A stretch of DNA of 64,000 nt from an uncultured Collinsella sp. (GCA_900541645.1 UQKQ01000001.1:124001-188000); one strand, 5' to 3'; shown: positions 41,281-50,928, counted from the first letter of the stretch. Numbers and translations are program-made. Notes: generated by a model from the letters alone, not told the origin.

Positions 41281-43479
41281 CTAGCCGACCGTATCGTCAG
41301 GCGTGGGCGAGGGATCGGGAGTGGGCGTAGGCGTAGGCGTAGGCGTGCCGCCATCGCCGCCGGTCGAACCACCAGTGGAGCCGCCCGTCGAGCCACCGGT
41401 CGTACCGGTGCCGCCGGTGGTGTCGCCGCCCGTGGTTTCGGTGGTCGTGGTCGTCGTGGTAGTCGTTGTGGTGGTTTCCTCTTCGTCCTCGTTCTCGTCC
41501 TTGTCGTCGTTCTCCGTCTTCTTGGTGTTGTTGGTGCCGTAGAACTTCCAGACGCTGTTGTTCTTGTAGGTGGGCGCCGTTCCGGTCGCAAACTCCTCGC
41601 GTTCGGTACCGGTCAGAACGGTGTTCATAAACCGCTTAAAGACAGGCAGGTTGGTGCTGTCGCCCAGCAGGTCCGTGCCGTATTTTTGGATGGGGATCTC
41701 GCCCGCGGAATAGCCGGTCCACAGGGCGCACGCCAGCTGCGGGGTATAGCCGCAGAACCACAGGTTAGTGGTGTTGTCGGTGGTGCCCGTTTTGCCGGCA
41801 TAGGGCTGGTTGACGCTCAGGGCGCCAGCAGCACCCGTACCGCCGCCCTGCATGACGCCGGACAGAACATCGGTGACCGCGGCGGCCTCGCCCTCGGTAA
41901 GCACCTGTGAGGGATTGTCGGTGTGCTGGTACAGCACCGAACCGGTACGAGAGTCAATCTCGGTGATGGCGATCGGCTGGCGATAGTAGCCGCCGTTGGC
42001 AAACGTCGCGTAGGCGGCGGCCATCTCGAGCGGCGAGATCGAGCCGGTGCCGAGCGTCATGACGGGAACGTCCTCGATGTTGTCCTTGGCGGGATCGATG
42101 CCGAGCTTTTTGACGAGCGAGATGATCTTGCTGTTGCCGACGGCTTCCGCCACCTGGATGTAGCCGGTGTTGGAGGAGTATGCCGTTGCCTGCTTAAGCG
42201 TGATGTTGCCATAGCTATGGTTGGCGTAGTTTTGGACCTCGGTCGTGGTGCCCTTAGCCTTGAGCGGCGAGTTGCAGTTGAGGGTGACGTTGGGGTTCAT
42301 GCCGTTTTGGATGGCAGTTGCCAGCGTAAAGGCCTTAAAGGTGGAGCCGACGGGACGCTTGGCCGTGGCATGGTTTACGTGGTTCTCGTCGGCGTTGTAG
42401 TCGTAGCCGCCCACCATGCACTTGATGTAGCCGGTCTTGGGGTCGACGACGACCATGCCCATATCCAGGCCGTCGAGTGAGAGCGTGTCGAGCTGCTGGC
42501 GGACGGCATTCTCTGCCACCTGCTGCATCGTGGGGTCGATGGTGGTCTTGACGGTCAGACCGCCCTTAAAGAGCACGTCGGTCGAGAACTCCTGCTCCAG
42601 CAGCTGCTTAACATAGGCGACAAAGTAGGGCTGCGAGTATACGTCGACGCCGCTGCCCGAAATCTCGGTCACGTTGAGGGTGATGGGCTCGGCCTGTGCG
42701 GCATCGTGCTCCTCCTGCGTAATGTGGCCCAGACGCAACATGTTGTCGAGGACCTTGTTGCGACGGGACAGCGCCAGGTCGGGGTTGACCGTGGGGTCGT
42801 ACTGCGAGGGCGAGTTGGGAAGGCCGATGAGCAGCGCGGCCTCGCTCAGGGTGAGGTCGGCGGCGCTCTTGGACAGATAGGTCTCGGCTGCGGCCTCGAT
42901 GCCGTAGGCGCCGTGGCCGTAATAGATGGTGTTGAGGTACATCATGAGGATCTCGTCTTTGGAGTACATGTCCTCCATCTTGACGGCGATGTAGGCCTCG
43001 CGCACCTTACGCTCGATGGTCGAGTCGAACTGCTCCTCCTGCAGGATGGTGTTGCGCACCAGCTGCTGGGTGATAGTCGAGGCGCCTTCGTGCCCGCCGC
43101 CGAGGGTTGCCACCGCAGCACGCGCGATACCCCACAGGTCGATACCGCCGTGCTCGTAGAAGCGCTCGTCCTCGACGTCAACGGTGCCCTGCAGCACGTA
43201 GGGGGAGACCTCGTCCTTGGTGATGGACTTGCGGTTTTGCGTGTAGAAGCTTGCGATCTTGTTGCCGTTGCAGTCGACGATCTCGGTGGGCTCGCTCACC
43301 AGATACGCGTTGGCGTCGGTGTAGTCGGGCAGATCGGACAGCCAGCGGTTGACGTTGCCGACCATGCCGATGCCAAACGCGACGCCCGCAATCAGCAGAA
43401 AGCCCAAAAACGAGAGCAGGATTATGGGCAGAGCATGCGTCTTTGAACGGCTGCGTCCCTGTCGTTGGCGAGGACCCAT
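41281..43479 (-). CDS. class A penicillin-binding protein (transglycosylase/transpeptidase)
   Basis: A 732-residue bifunctional cell-wall synthase. A membrane helix lies at ~16-40 after a basic N-terminus. The glycosyltransferase-51 domain includes VEDERFYEHGGIDLWGIARA and STITQQLVRN. The transpeptidase domain has STFK (~378), SSNTG and AGKTGTTDN (~560). It polymerises and crosslinks peptidoglycan outside the membrane. The C-terminal ~90 residues are low-complexity: an acidic stretch, twelve Thr in a row, Gly/Ser/Thr repeats and a (TP)n tail. ATG 43479 follows GGAGG; the frame upstream to 43602 is not conserved. Confidence 0.95.
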   Translation of the reverse strand: MGPRQRQGRSRSKTHALPIILLSFLGFLLIAGVAFGIGMVGNVNRWLSDLPDYTDANAYLVSEPTEIVDCNGNKIASFYTQNRKSITKDEVSPYVLQGTVDVEDERFYEHGGIDLWGIARAAVATLGGGHEGASTITQQLVRNTILQEEQFDSTIERKVREAYIAVKMEDMYSKDEILMMYLNTIYYGHGAYGIEAAAETYLSKSAADLTLSEAALLIGLPNSPSQYDPTVNPDLALSRRNKVLDNMLRLGHITQEEHDAAQAEPITLNVTEISGSGVDVYSQPYFVAYVKQLLEQEFSTDVLFKGGLTVKTTIDPTMQQVAENAVRQQLDTLSLDGLDMGMVVVDPKTGYIKCMVGGYDYNADENHVNHATAKRPVGSTFKAFTLATAIQNGMNPNVTLNCNSPLKAKGTTTEVQNYANHSYGNITLKQATAYSSNTGYIQVAEAVGNSKIISLVKKLGIDPAKDNIEDVPVMTLGTGSISPLEMAAAYATFANGGYYRQPIAITEIDSRTGSVLYQHTDNPSQVLTEGEAAAVTDVLSGVMQGGGTGAAGALSVNQPYAGKTGTTDNTTNLWFCGYTPQLACALWTGYSAGEIPIQKYGTDLLGDSTNLPVFKRFMNTVLTGTEREEFATGTAPTYKNNSVWKFYGTNNTKKTENDDKDENEDEEETTTTTTTTTTTTETTGGDTTGGTGTTGGSTGGSTGGSTGGDGGTPTPTPTPTPDPSPTPDDTVG

Positions 43480-43641
43480 ATATTGACCTCCAGGTATGTC
43501 GTGCCGGGCGGCGGATGTGCCGTCGAGGCAGGATGGACATAAGTGATTACACGATAAACCAAACGGGGCGCGCGATGCCTCGTGTATGCTGGAAGACGGC
43601 ATTTTTCAGAGTGAATGCATACCTTGGTAAGGAGTTTGCCG

Positions 43642-45600
43642 ATGGCGATTCGGGCGATGGGGCCGAGCGGACAATACGAGACTGGATTGGATGCTGCCGG
43701 TGCGGCGCTGCCCGAGCTGCTGGCGCCGGCGGGCGGGCTCGACCAGATGCTTGCGGCCATCGCCGCGGGCGCCGATGCCATCTATGCGGGGTTGGGCGGC
43801 TTTAACGCCCGCGTGAGCGCGCATGGTTTTACGGATGACGAGTTTGCGCGCGGCTGCGCCGTGGCGCATGCCCATGGCGTGCGCGTGTACGTGACGCTCA
43901 ACGTGTTCGTGTTTGACGATGAGTTATCCGACGCGGTGGCGTTGGGAGCTCATGCACTGGAGCTGGGCGCCGATGCTCTGATTGTCGCCGATGCCGGGCT
44001 GGCTTGTGTACTGCGCGCGGCGATTCCCGGGGTCGAGATTCACCTGTCCACGCAGGCGGGCGCTCATAGCGAAGGCGCCGTGCGGCTTGCCGCCGATGGG
44101 CTGGGGGTCGAGCGCGTGACGACGGCACGCGAGCTGACGGTCGACGAGATTGCGGCGCTATGTGCCACGGGCGTGCCCATCGAGGTATTCTGCCACGGTG
44201 CGATTTGCATCGGCTATTCGGGGGCGTGCGAGTTCTCGGCCCTGCGGCGTGGGCGCTCGGCGATGCGCGGCGACTGCACGCAGCCGTGCCGTCTGGCGTA
44301 CGACCTGGTGGACGAGGCGGGGCAGAGCGTTGTCGCCGTCGAGGGAGATCGCCTGCTGTGTCCGCGTGACTATCTGGGTATTGCGCATCTGCCCGAGCTT
44401 GTAGATGCCGGCGTGGCGTCGCTCAAGATCGAGGGGCGCATGAAGAACCCCGATTACGTATTCAACGTGGTGCGGGTGTGGCGCCGGGCACTCGATATGC
44501 TGTGCGACGGCGCGTGGGACCCCGATGCCGTGGAAGAGCTTGAGCGCGAGCTGGGGAGGTCGTTTAACCGTGGGTTTACCGATGCGTACCTGCGAGGGCG
44601 TTCGGGTGCCGAGCTGATGAGCTTTGAGCGCGCAATTAACCAGGGCGTGCGCGTGGGGCGCTTGGTCGCTGTGGGCCACGAAGAGGTGACCGTTGAGCTC
44701 GACGCCGCCGTGGCGGCGGGTGACACGCTCGAGATTCGGTTCTATCCGGGTGTCGACGCGCGTCCCGATGTGCCCAAGCGCTGGCCGCAGGTGCCCTGCC
44801 CGGTGGATGCCGCAGCGGGGGAGCGCGTCGTCGTGCATTGCAAGCGTAAGGTGGGCACGGGCTGCGAGGTATACCTGATTCGCAGCGCCGGCGTGTTGGA
44901 TCAGACGGCGGCGGTGTTGGAGTGCATGCGGGCCGAGGCGGATGCGATTGCGCCCGTTGCTCGTGCCGTTGAGGTGCTGCCCTTTGAGGACGTTGCGGTG
45001 GATGGCGGTGCGTCGACGGAGTTGGTGGAGTGCGCGGTTCCCACTCGCATGGTTTTTGCTTGGCAGCTGATGGATGCCGACCCGCGCGGGGAACTCGATT
45101 TGTCCGACGCCGTTGTGGTGCTTGACGAGGTGTGCCGCGCGAGTGACGCTGACTGGACCCGCTCACTGATGCAGCGTGCCGGGCGCGTCGTCTGCCGCAA
45201 CCTGGGACAGGTGGTGATCGCTCGCGAGCTGGGCGTGACGTTTGACGTGGCGGCGCCGGTGTTCTGCGCGAATCGGGCCACGCTTACCTGGCTGCGCGGA
45301 CTCGGTGCGGGGCGGGTGTACTTGCCGGCCGAGTTGCTCGGCAATGATAGGGGGCGTATTGCCGAACTGGCCGCTGAACCCGGCGTCTTGGGTCCGGTCG
45401 ACGCCGACCGTCCCGAGCTTATGGTGTGCGAGCACTGCCTGCTGACCGCCGAGGGCGTCTGCGCCACCGATGCGACGGGACAGGTCCGTTGCCGCGACTG
45501 CTTGCGTCGTCGGCAGGCACGCTATCTGGTCGAGCGTGACGGTACACGTCTGCCAGTTGCCATTGACGCATGCGGCAGGACGAGGATTTTCCTGTCGTAG
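43642..45600 (+). CDS. U32 family peptidase
   Basis: A 652-residue cytoplasmic protein. ELLAPAGGLDQMLAAIAAGADAIYAGL and the Cys cluster region SGACEFSALRRGRSAMRGDCTQPC are U32 hallmarks, with SLKIEGRMKNPDYV. Length and the C-terminal domain resemble RlhA/YdcP-type members, which hydroxylate 23S rRNA; other U32 proteins (TrhP) modify tRNA. Peptidase activity is therefore doubtful. A Cys-rich tail motif (CEHC ... CRDC) near the end could bind metal. ATG 43642 follows AAGGAG. Confidence 0.88.
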   Translation: MAIRAMGPSGQYETGLDAAGAALPELLAPAGGLDQMLAAIAAGADAIYAGLGGFNARVSAHGFTDDEFARGCAVAHAHGVRVYVTLNVFVFDDELSDAVALGAHALELGADALIVADAGLACVLRAAIPGVEIHLSTQAGAHSEGAVRLAADGLGVERVTTARELTVDEIAALCATGVPIEVFCHGAICIGYSGACEFSALRRGRSAMRGDCTQPCRLAYDLVDEAGQSVVAVEGDRLLCPRDYLGIAHLPELVDAGVASLKIEGRMKNPDYVFNVVRVWRRALDMLCDGAWDPDAVEELERELGRSFNRGFTDAYLRGRSGAELMSFERAINQGVRVGRLVAVGHEEVTVELDAAVAAGDTLEIRFYPGVDARPDVPKRWPQVPCPVDAAAGERVVVHCKRKVGTGCEVYLIRSAGVLDQTAAVLECMRAEADAIAPVARAVEVLPFEDVAVDGGASTELVECAVPTRMVFAWQLMDADPRGELDLSDAVVVLDEVCRASDADWTRSLMQRAGRVVCRNLGQVVIARELGVTFDVAAPVFCANRATLTWLRGLGAGRVYLPAELLGNDRGRIAELAAEPGVLGPVDADRPELMVCEHCLLTAEGVCATDATGQVRCRDCLRRRQARYLVERDGTRLPVAIDACGRTRIFLS

Positions 45601-45696
45601 GTGCCGCGTCGCGTCAGTTTGTTATCATAAGAGAGTTTATGGACTTCCAGCACCGCCGTTTTCGGCGAGGGTGCTATAGCAAAAGGAGGATACCCA

Positions 45697-46908
45697 ATGC
45701 TGTCTGTTGACGAGCAAATGCGTATCATCACCTCGGGCGCCGCGCAGATCGTCCCCGAGGCCGACCTTCGCAAGAAGCTTGAGAAGGGCGAGCCCCTCAA
45801 CATCAAGCTCGGCGTCGATCCCACCAGCCCCGACCTGCACCTGGGCCACGCCGTGCCGCTGCGCAAGATGCGTCAGTTCCAGGACCTGGGCCACAACGTT
45901 ACCCTCATCATCGGCAACGGCACCGCGCTGATCGGCGACCCCTCGGGCAAGAACTCCACGCGTCCGCAGCTTTCGCAGGAGCAGATCGAGGCCAATGCCG
46001 AGACCTACGTGAGCCAGGCTATGAAGATCCTGGATCCCGAGAAGACCACCATCGTGCACAACGGTGACTGGATCCTTTCGATGGACCTGGCCGGTCTGCT
46101 GCAGGTATGCTCCAAGTTCACCGTCGCCCGCATCCTTGAGCGCGACGACTTTACTAAGCGCTACCAGTCTCAGACGCCGATCGCCCTGCACGAGTTCCTG
46201 TACCCCGTGATGCAGGCCTTCGACTCCGTTCAGATCAAGGCCGACGTGGAGATGGGCGGCACCGACCAGCTCTTCAACCTGCTCGCCGGCCGCGAGCTCA
46301 TGGAGAAGATGGGCATGGAGCCGCAGATCGCGCTCACCATGCCGCTGCTCGAGGGCACCGACGGCGTGCGCAAGATGTCCAAGTCCTATGGCAACTACAT
46401 CGGCCTGACCGACGCTCCCAAGGATATGTTCGGCAAGACCATGTCCATCCCCGACGAGATGATCGGCAAGTACTACCGCCTGGCGAGCTCGCTCACCCCG
46501 GCCGAGGTCGACAAGATCGACGCTGCCCTGGCCGATGGTTCTGCCGACCCCTACGAGCTCAAGCGCGCTCTGGGTCGCGACCTGTGCGACACCTACCACG
46601 GCGCCGGTGCCGGCGACGAGGCTCAGGCCGAGTTCGACCGCGTATTCAAGGAGGGCCAGCTCGCCGACTTCCCCGAGAAGCACGTTGAGCTGACCGTCAA
46701 CGACGAGGGCCAGATCTACCTCGCCGGTCTGCTCAAGGACCTGGGTCTTTCGGCGAGCGCCGGCCAGGCTCGTCGCGATATCGACGGCGGCGGCGTCAAG
46801 ATCAACGGCAAGGCCGTGGCTCCCAAGAGCTACAACATCGACCCAAGCGCCCTCAAGCTGGGCGACATCCTCTCCGTAGGCAAGCGCAAGGGTTTTAAGT
46901 TGGTCTAA
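45697..46908 (+). CDS. tyrS: tyrosyl-tRNA synthetase
   Basis: A 403-residue class I synthetase. The HIGH motif is H48LGH51, KMSKS is at 226-230, and a C-terminal S4 domain spans ~340-403 (RRDIDGGGVKINGKAV). The sequence type resembles TyrZ. It charges tRNA-Tyr. AAAGGAGG precedes the ATG. No T-box features were seen in the 96-bp leader. A terminator follows. Confidence 0.97.
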   Translation: MLSVDEQMRIITSGAAQIVPEADLRKKLEKGEPLNIKLGVDPTSPDLHLGHAVPLRKMRQFQDLGHNVTLIIGNGTALIGDPSGKNSTRPQLSQEQIEANAETYVSQAMKILDPEKTTIVHNGDWILSMDLAGLLQVCSKFTVARILERDDFTKRYQSQTPIALHEFLYPVMQAFDSVQIKADVEMGGTDQLFNLLAGRELMEKMGMEPQIALTMPLLEGTDGVRKMSKSYGNYIGLTDAPKDMFGKTMSIPDEMIGKYYRLASSLTPAEVDKIDAALADGSADPYELKRALGRDLCDTYHGAGAGDEAQAEFDRVFKEGQLADFPEKHVELTVNDEGQIYLAGLLKDLGLSASAGQARRDIDGGGVKINGKAVAPKSYNIDPSALKLGDILSVGKRKGFKLV

Positions 46909-46935
46909 CGAGCGAGTTGACCTCACAAGTGCAAT

Positions 46936-46972
46936 AAGGCCGCAGCCGGGAATCCCGACTGCGGCCTTTTTT
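46936..46972 (+). terminator. rho-independent terminator after tyrS
   Basis: AAGGCCGCAG/CTGCGGCCTT stem is followed by TTTT. Confidence 0.9.
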
Positions 46973-47034
46973 GGTTACGACGATCCCTTGGGGACGGAGG
47001 GATCATTTGGCGGTGCCGTTAAGCGGAAGGGGTG

Positions 47035-47064
47035 TTATCGGTGGCCTTCTTTTGGGCATACAAT
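47035..47064 (+). promoter_or_regulatory. possible promoter of adenine deaminase
   Basis: TTATCG and TACAAT are spaced 18 bp apart; the -10 is good and the -35 is weak. A GATCCCT/AGGGATC hairpin (46982-47004) precedes it. Confidence 0.3.
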
Positions 47065-47132
47065 GGCTATTGGTTTGCTGCGGTGAAGGCCTGTCCGCTC
47101 CGCAGCTTTTTTCTACGGTTAAAGGAGTATGT

Positions 47133-48953
47133 ATGTCCGTTGAGGTCATGAGGTCTGTGATCGATGCTGCCGAGGGGCGCGTGCCCGTCGACACGCTGTT
47201 TACCAATGCGCAGATTGTCGACGTGTATGGCCAGCGTGTGGCGCCCGGCAGCGTTGCCGTCAAGGACGGTGTGATCGTCGGCGTGCTCTACGACGGTCGC
47301 GACGATGCCGCCGGCACCTACGAGGCGACCGAGGTCATTGACTGCCAGGGCCGCTATCTCGCCCCCGGCTTTATCGACGGACATCTGCACATTGAGTCCT
47401 CGAACATCCGTCCCGCCGAGTATGCGCGCATGGCGGCGACGCGCGGTACCACCACCGCTATTGCCGACAGCCACGAGATCGCCAACGTTTCCGGCCTGGA
47501 CGGCCTGCGCTTTATGATCGAGGACGGCCGTCGCGCACCCATCTCCATCAAGTACATGATGCCCTCGTGCGTGCCCGCGCTGCCCGATGAGCAAGCAGGC
47601 GCTGTGATTACCGCCGCTGACATGCAGGCGTTTTTTGCCGAGCATCCGGGCGATGTCTTTGGCCTGGGCGAAATGATGAACTTGCCGGGCGTCTTTATGG
47701 CCGATCCCGAGACCTGCGCTCGCATCGATGCTGCTAACCAGACGCCGTCCAAGCAAGTCGACGGTCATGCCCCGCTCGTTGCCGGCAAGGACCTCAACGC
47801 CTATGCTGCAGCAGGCATTATCGCCGACCACGAGTCGACGATTCCCGAGGAGGCGCTCGACAAGCTGTCTCGCGGCATGTACGTGATGCTGCGCGAGGGT
47901 ACGTGCAGCCATGATCTGGCCAACCTGTCGCCGATGCTGCTGGAGAATCCCGCGCGCGCCCGCCGCTGCTGCTTTGCGACTGACGACCGCGCTCCTTCCG
48001 ATGCGCTTGCAACCGGCATGATCGACAATGCCTGCCGCGTGGCGATTGAGGCCGGTATCGACCCCGTGGTCGCTATCTCTATGGCGTCCCTCTCCACGGC
48101 CGAGGCGTTTGGCCTGGATCACGGCTGCCGCGACCCGCACGAGCTCCGCGGTGCGATTGCCCCGGGCAAGCGTGCCGACCTGCTGGTGCTCAATGACCTG
48201 ACGTTTGCCACGGCTCCGCATCGTGTATATGCCGCCGGTGCCCTGGTGGCGCAGGACGGCACCTTTGTGGGCGAGATCGCACCCGAGATGGCCGAGGTTG
48301 CGGCCCTTGCCGATGAGCTGCGCGCCTCCGTTAAGCTGCCGAATCTTTCGCTCGACGTATTCGACTATGCCTTTAAGCCGGGCGAGGCCGTGATTGACGT
48401 GGTGCCGGGCAAGGCCATCACGGGCATGGTTCGTCCCGAGAGCGCCGAGGGCCTGCGCCGTATTATGCTGATCGAGCGCCACGGCCGCGGTGTGTCACTG
48501 CAGGCCGGGGGCGCCGACGGTGATGGTCCTGCGGGCCTGGGACTCGTTGGCAAGCATATCGGCCGCGGCTGGGTGCGCGGCTTTACCATCACGGGTGGTG
48601 CCATCGCCTCGACGATCGGACACGACTCGCACAACGTGTGCGTCGTGGGCGACAATGCGGCGGATATGATGACTGCCGTTGAGGCCGTGGGCCAGGGCGG
48701 TCACGTGCTGGTGCGCAACGGCGAGGTCGTGGCGCGCATTCCGCTGGCGCTCGGTGGCCTTATGAGCGAGGGCACGGCCGAGGACGTTGCCGCGCAGCAC
48801 GACGACTTTATGATCAAGGCGCGTGCCATGGGCATCGAGCCGCCGCTCGACCCCATCATGGGCATCATTTTCCTGCCCCTGCCGGTGATCCCGACGCTCC
48901 GCATCCGCCCCGAGGGCATGTTCGACGTCACGACCTTCACCTACGCCGACTAG
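47133..48953 (+). CDS. ade: adenine deaminase
   Basis: A 606-residue amidohydrolase of the Ade family. Metal ligands start with His84 and His86 in DGHLHIES. IADSHEIANVSG, GMYVMLREGTCSHDL and FATDDRAPSD are diagnostic, and the C-terminal IGHDSHNVCVVG block is present. It converts adenine to hypoxanthine and ammonia, which would feed the xanthine dehydrogenase coded in the first part of the window. ATG 47133 follows AAAGGAG. It is monocistronic as far as can be seen. Confidence 0.95.
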   Translation: MSVEVMRSVIDAAEGRVPVDTLFTNAQIVDVYGQRVAPGSVAVKDGVIVGVLYDGRDDAAGTYEATEVIDCQGRYLAPGFIDGHLHIESSNIRPAEYARMAATRGTTTAIADSHEIANVSGLDGLRFMIEDGRRAPISIKYMMPSCVPALPDEQAGAVITAADMQAFFAEHPGDVFGLGEMMNLPGVFMADPETCARIDAANQTPSKQVDGHAPLVAGKDLNAYAAAGIIADHESTIPEEALDKLSRGMYVMLREGTCSHDLANLSPMLLENPARARRCCFATDDRAPSDALATGMIDNACRVAIEAGIDPVVAISMASLSTAEAFGLDHGCRDPHELRGAIAPGKRADLLVLNDLTFATAPHRVYAAGALVAQDGTFVGEIAPEMAEVAALADELRASVKLPNLSLDVFDYAFKPGEAVIDVVPGKAITGMVRPESAEGLRRIMLIERHGRGVSLQAGGADGDGPAGLGLVGKHIGRGWVRGFTITGGAIASTIGHDSHNVCVVGDNAADMMTAVEAVGQGGHVLVRNGEVVARIPLALGGLMSEGTAEDVAAQHDDFMIKARAMGIEPPLDPIMGIIFLPLPVIPTLRIRPEGMFDVTTFTYAD

Positions 48954-48956
48954 TCA

Positions 48957-48996
48957 TCGGGGACGTTCTTAAACGACTAGTCGTCGGGGTGGCGTG
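48957..48996 (+). repeat. short repeat GGGGACGTTCTTAAACGACTAGTC
   Basis: Directly after ade, with CTAGTCATCGGGG and CTAGTCGTCGGGG as flanks. An inverted relative (GGGGATGTTCTTAAGACTAGTC on the minus strand) lies at ~50022-50062, so the pair brackets the HAD gene. Confidence 0.5.
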
Positions 48997-49084
48997 TCGC
49001 CTGGCGTCGCGACCGTAGGACCTCTAGCATGTGTGAGCTATTTGCCAGGTCCTTGTAACGTTTACGCCCGCGGAGTCTTATTTG

Positions 49085-49146
49085 AGCTCCCTTTGGGTAC
49101 GTTGGAATTGGATATACGTCCGATTCCATCAAGCCCGAAGGGAGCT
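49085..49146 (+). promoter_or_regulatory. leader hairpin covering the ribosome-binding site of the HAD gene
   Basis: AGCTCCCTTTGGG (49085-49097) pairs with CCCGAAGGGAGCT (49134-49146). An inner TGGAATTGGA/TCCGATTCCA stem (49103-49128) continues it. The right arm contains the AAGGGAG ribosome-binding site for ATG 49152 and is followed by TTTTC. It may act as a translation switch, thermometer or overlapping terminator. Confidence 0.5.
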
Positions 49147-49151
49147 TTTCT

Positions 49152-49946
49152 ATGTTTAAACTGATTGCATCCGATATGGACGGCACGTTGCTTGACGAAA
49201 ACAGCCAGGTGCCTCCCGAGACCTACGAACTGATTCTGGCGCTACACGAGCATGGCGTGCATTTCGCCGCATCGTCAGGCCGTCGTTACGACCGCCTGTG
49301 CGAGTTCTTTGCACCTGTTCGCGACAAGATGGACTTTGTCGCCGCTAACGGCGCCCAGGTCTACGCCGACGGTAAGATGGTAGACCGCGAGGTGTATTCG
49401 CACCTGGCGATTCGAAGGCTCGCCCAGGCCGTCGCGACGTTTCCCAATCTGCATCTTGCACTTTTTGACCGAACCAAGTCCTTCTTGCTCGATGACGAGT
49501 GCAAGTTCGTGCGTGAGGTCGATAAGGACCTTCCCAATGCCGAGCGCATTTGGGAGCTGCCCGATCCCAGCGTAAATATCATCAAGGCGAGTATCTTTTG
49601 CGATGACGGTGCCGTTATGGACAGCGCTTACGTACTACAGCGCGAACTCGGTCAGCTCTTTACTTTTGCGCCTTCGGGCAACGCGTGGATCGATGCCATG
49701 CAGCCCGGCGTGTCGAAGGCCTCGGGCATCGCGCAGCTCGCGGAGCATTACGAGATTGGACGCGACGAGGTCATGGCGTTTGGCGACTCGATGAACGACT
49801 ACGAGATCATTCGCTTTGTCGGCACGGGCTGCGCGATGGAAAACGCGCGTCCCGCGCTCAAGGCGGTGGCCGATCGTGTCGTAGGCTGCAACCGCGACCA
49901 CGCCGTTCAGCATGAGCTCCGTCGCGTGCTGGAGAGTCTCTCCTAA
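49152..49946 (+). CDS. Cof-type HAD family phosphatase
   Basis: A 264-residue cytoplasmic phosphatase. Motif I is DMDGTLLD near the N-terminus, motif II is SSGR, and motif IV is GDSMNDYEI. This is the class IIB (Cof) layout used for sugar phosphates or cofactor phosphates. The substrate is not predictable. Its ribosome-binding site is inside a strong hairpin. A related gene on the other strand follows at 50063-50905, convergent with it. Confidence 0.92.
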   Translation: MFKLIASDMDGTLLDENSQVPPETYELILALHEHGVHFAASSGRRYDRLCEFFAPVRDKMDFVAANGAQVYADGKMVDREVYSHLAIRRLAQAVATFPNLHLALFDRTKSFLLDDECKFVREVDKDLPNAERIWELPDPSVNIIKASIFCDDGAVMDSAYVLQRELGQLFTFAPSGNAWIDAMQPGVSKASGIAQLAEHYEIGRDEVMAFGDSMNDYEIIRFVGTGCAMENARPALKAVADRVVGCNRDHAVQHELRRVLESLS

Positions 49947-49983
49947 TCCGGCAGCTGGCGACGTTCCTTTTCTGCCGACAGTG

Positions 49984-50021
49984 GGGGACAGTCCTTGCAG
50001 CTTTTTGCGAAGAGTGTCCCC
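49984..50021. repeat. GGGGACA...TGTCCCC palindrome
   Basis: 7-bp arms (49984-49990 and 50015-50021) enclose a 24-nt centre between two convergent HAD genes. It belongs with the palindrome at 20626-20650 and may serve as terminator. Confidence 0.45.
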
Positions 50022-50062
50022 AGTGACTAGTCTTAAGAACATCCCCAGTGACTGGCCAATGA

Positions 50063-50905
50063 CTAGGCGAGGGCGGCCATGATGGTGCGGGCGACGCCGT
50101 CGTGGTCGTTGTCGTATTCGGTGATGGCGTCGGCGGCCTCGCGGTCTTCGGACTCGGCGTTGATCATGGCCATGCCGTGGCCCGCTGCCTGCAGCATGGG
50201 GATGTCGTTGATGTTGTCGCCGAACGCCCAGGCGTCGGCGAGACGCTCGCCCAGATGCTCACATAGCCACGTGAGGGCTGTCCCCTTGGTGGCGCCCTCA
50301 CCCATGACCTCGATATTCATGGCGTAAGAACGCGTGATCTCAATGCCTCCGAGCGTGTCGAGCGCCGCCGCGATGGCGTCGCGATCGGCCGGGTCGTGCC
50401 AGTACATGGCGATGCGTTCGAGCGTCTCGACCTCGTCGATCTTGCTGTCGATATCCATGTCGATCGGTGTTCGTGTGCGCTTGAGCGAAGCCGCGATGTG
50501 GGGGTCGCCGCCGCAGAACTCATCCAGGCGCCCGTAAAGCGAGCGGGGGAGGAAGCACTGTCCATCCGCGAAGATATCGAAGGTCACATCGTGGCCGGCG
50601 GCAATGCGATGGATGCGGTGGGCAATGCCGCAATCGAGCGGACGGCTCAAGATGCGCGTGGCGCACGAGGCGTCGGTGGGCACATCGTCGTCGAGTTGCC
50701 AGACGCTGGCGCCGTTGGCACAGACCGCGTAGTGTACGGCGGAATGGGCGAGAATGGGCTCAAAGATGCCCGACAGCGGACGCCCCGTGCAGGGAACAAA
50801 CTCGATGCCACGACGTGCGAGCTCGTCGAGCATTGCCCAAGTGGCGTCGCTCATCTGCTTATCGCTCGTCAGCAGTGTTCCGTCCATATCGGAAAACACA
50901 ATCAT
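50063..50905 (-). CDS. Cof-type HAD family phosphatase
   Basis: A 280-residue phosphatase with motif I DMDGTLLT, motif II CTGR, a conserved Lys in GATKGTAL and motif IV GDNINDIPML. Class IIB HAD; substrate unknown. It is distinct in sequence from the gene at 49152 and convergent with it. It starts 24 bp from the citrate-synthase terminator. Confidence 0.92.
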   Translation of the reverse strand: MIVFSDMDGTLLTSDKQMSDATWAMLDELARRGIEFVPCTGRPLSGIFEPILAHSAVHYAVCANGASVWQLDDDVPTDASCATRILSRPLDCGIAHRIHRIAAGHDVTFDIFADGQCFLPRSLYGRLDEFCGGDPHIAASLKRTRTPIDMDIDSKIDEVETLERIAMYWHDPADRDAIAAALDTLGGIEITRSYAMNIEVMGEGATKGTALTWLCEHLGERLADAWAFGDNINDIPMLQAAGHGMAMINAESEDREAADAITEYDNDHDGVARTIMAALA

Positions 50906-50928
50906 TTGATGCAGCCCTTTCTATTGGC

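Noticed and set aside
45601..45696. T-box riboswitch before tyrS
   Set aside because: The 96-bp leader has a small GC-rich hairpin but no specifier loop or T-box sequence.
46973..47132. Purine riboswitch before adenine deaminase
   Set aside because: The expected three-way junction with conserved loop sequences could not be found; only one short hairpin is visible.
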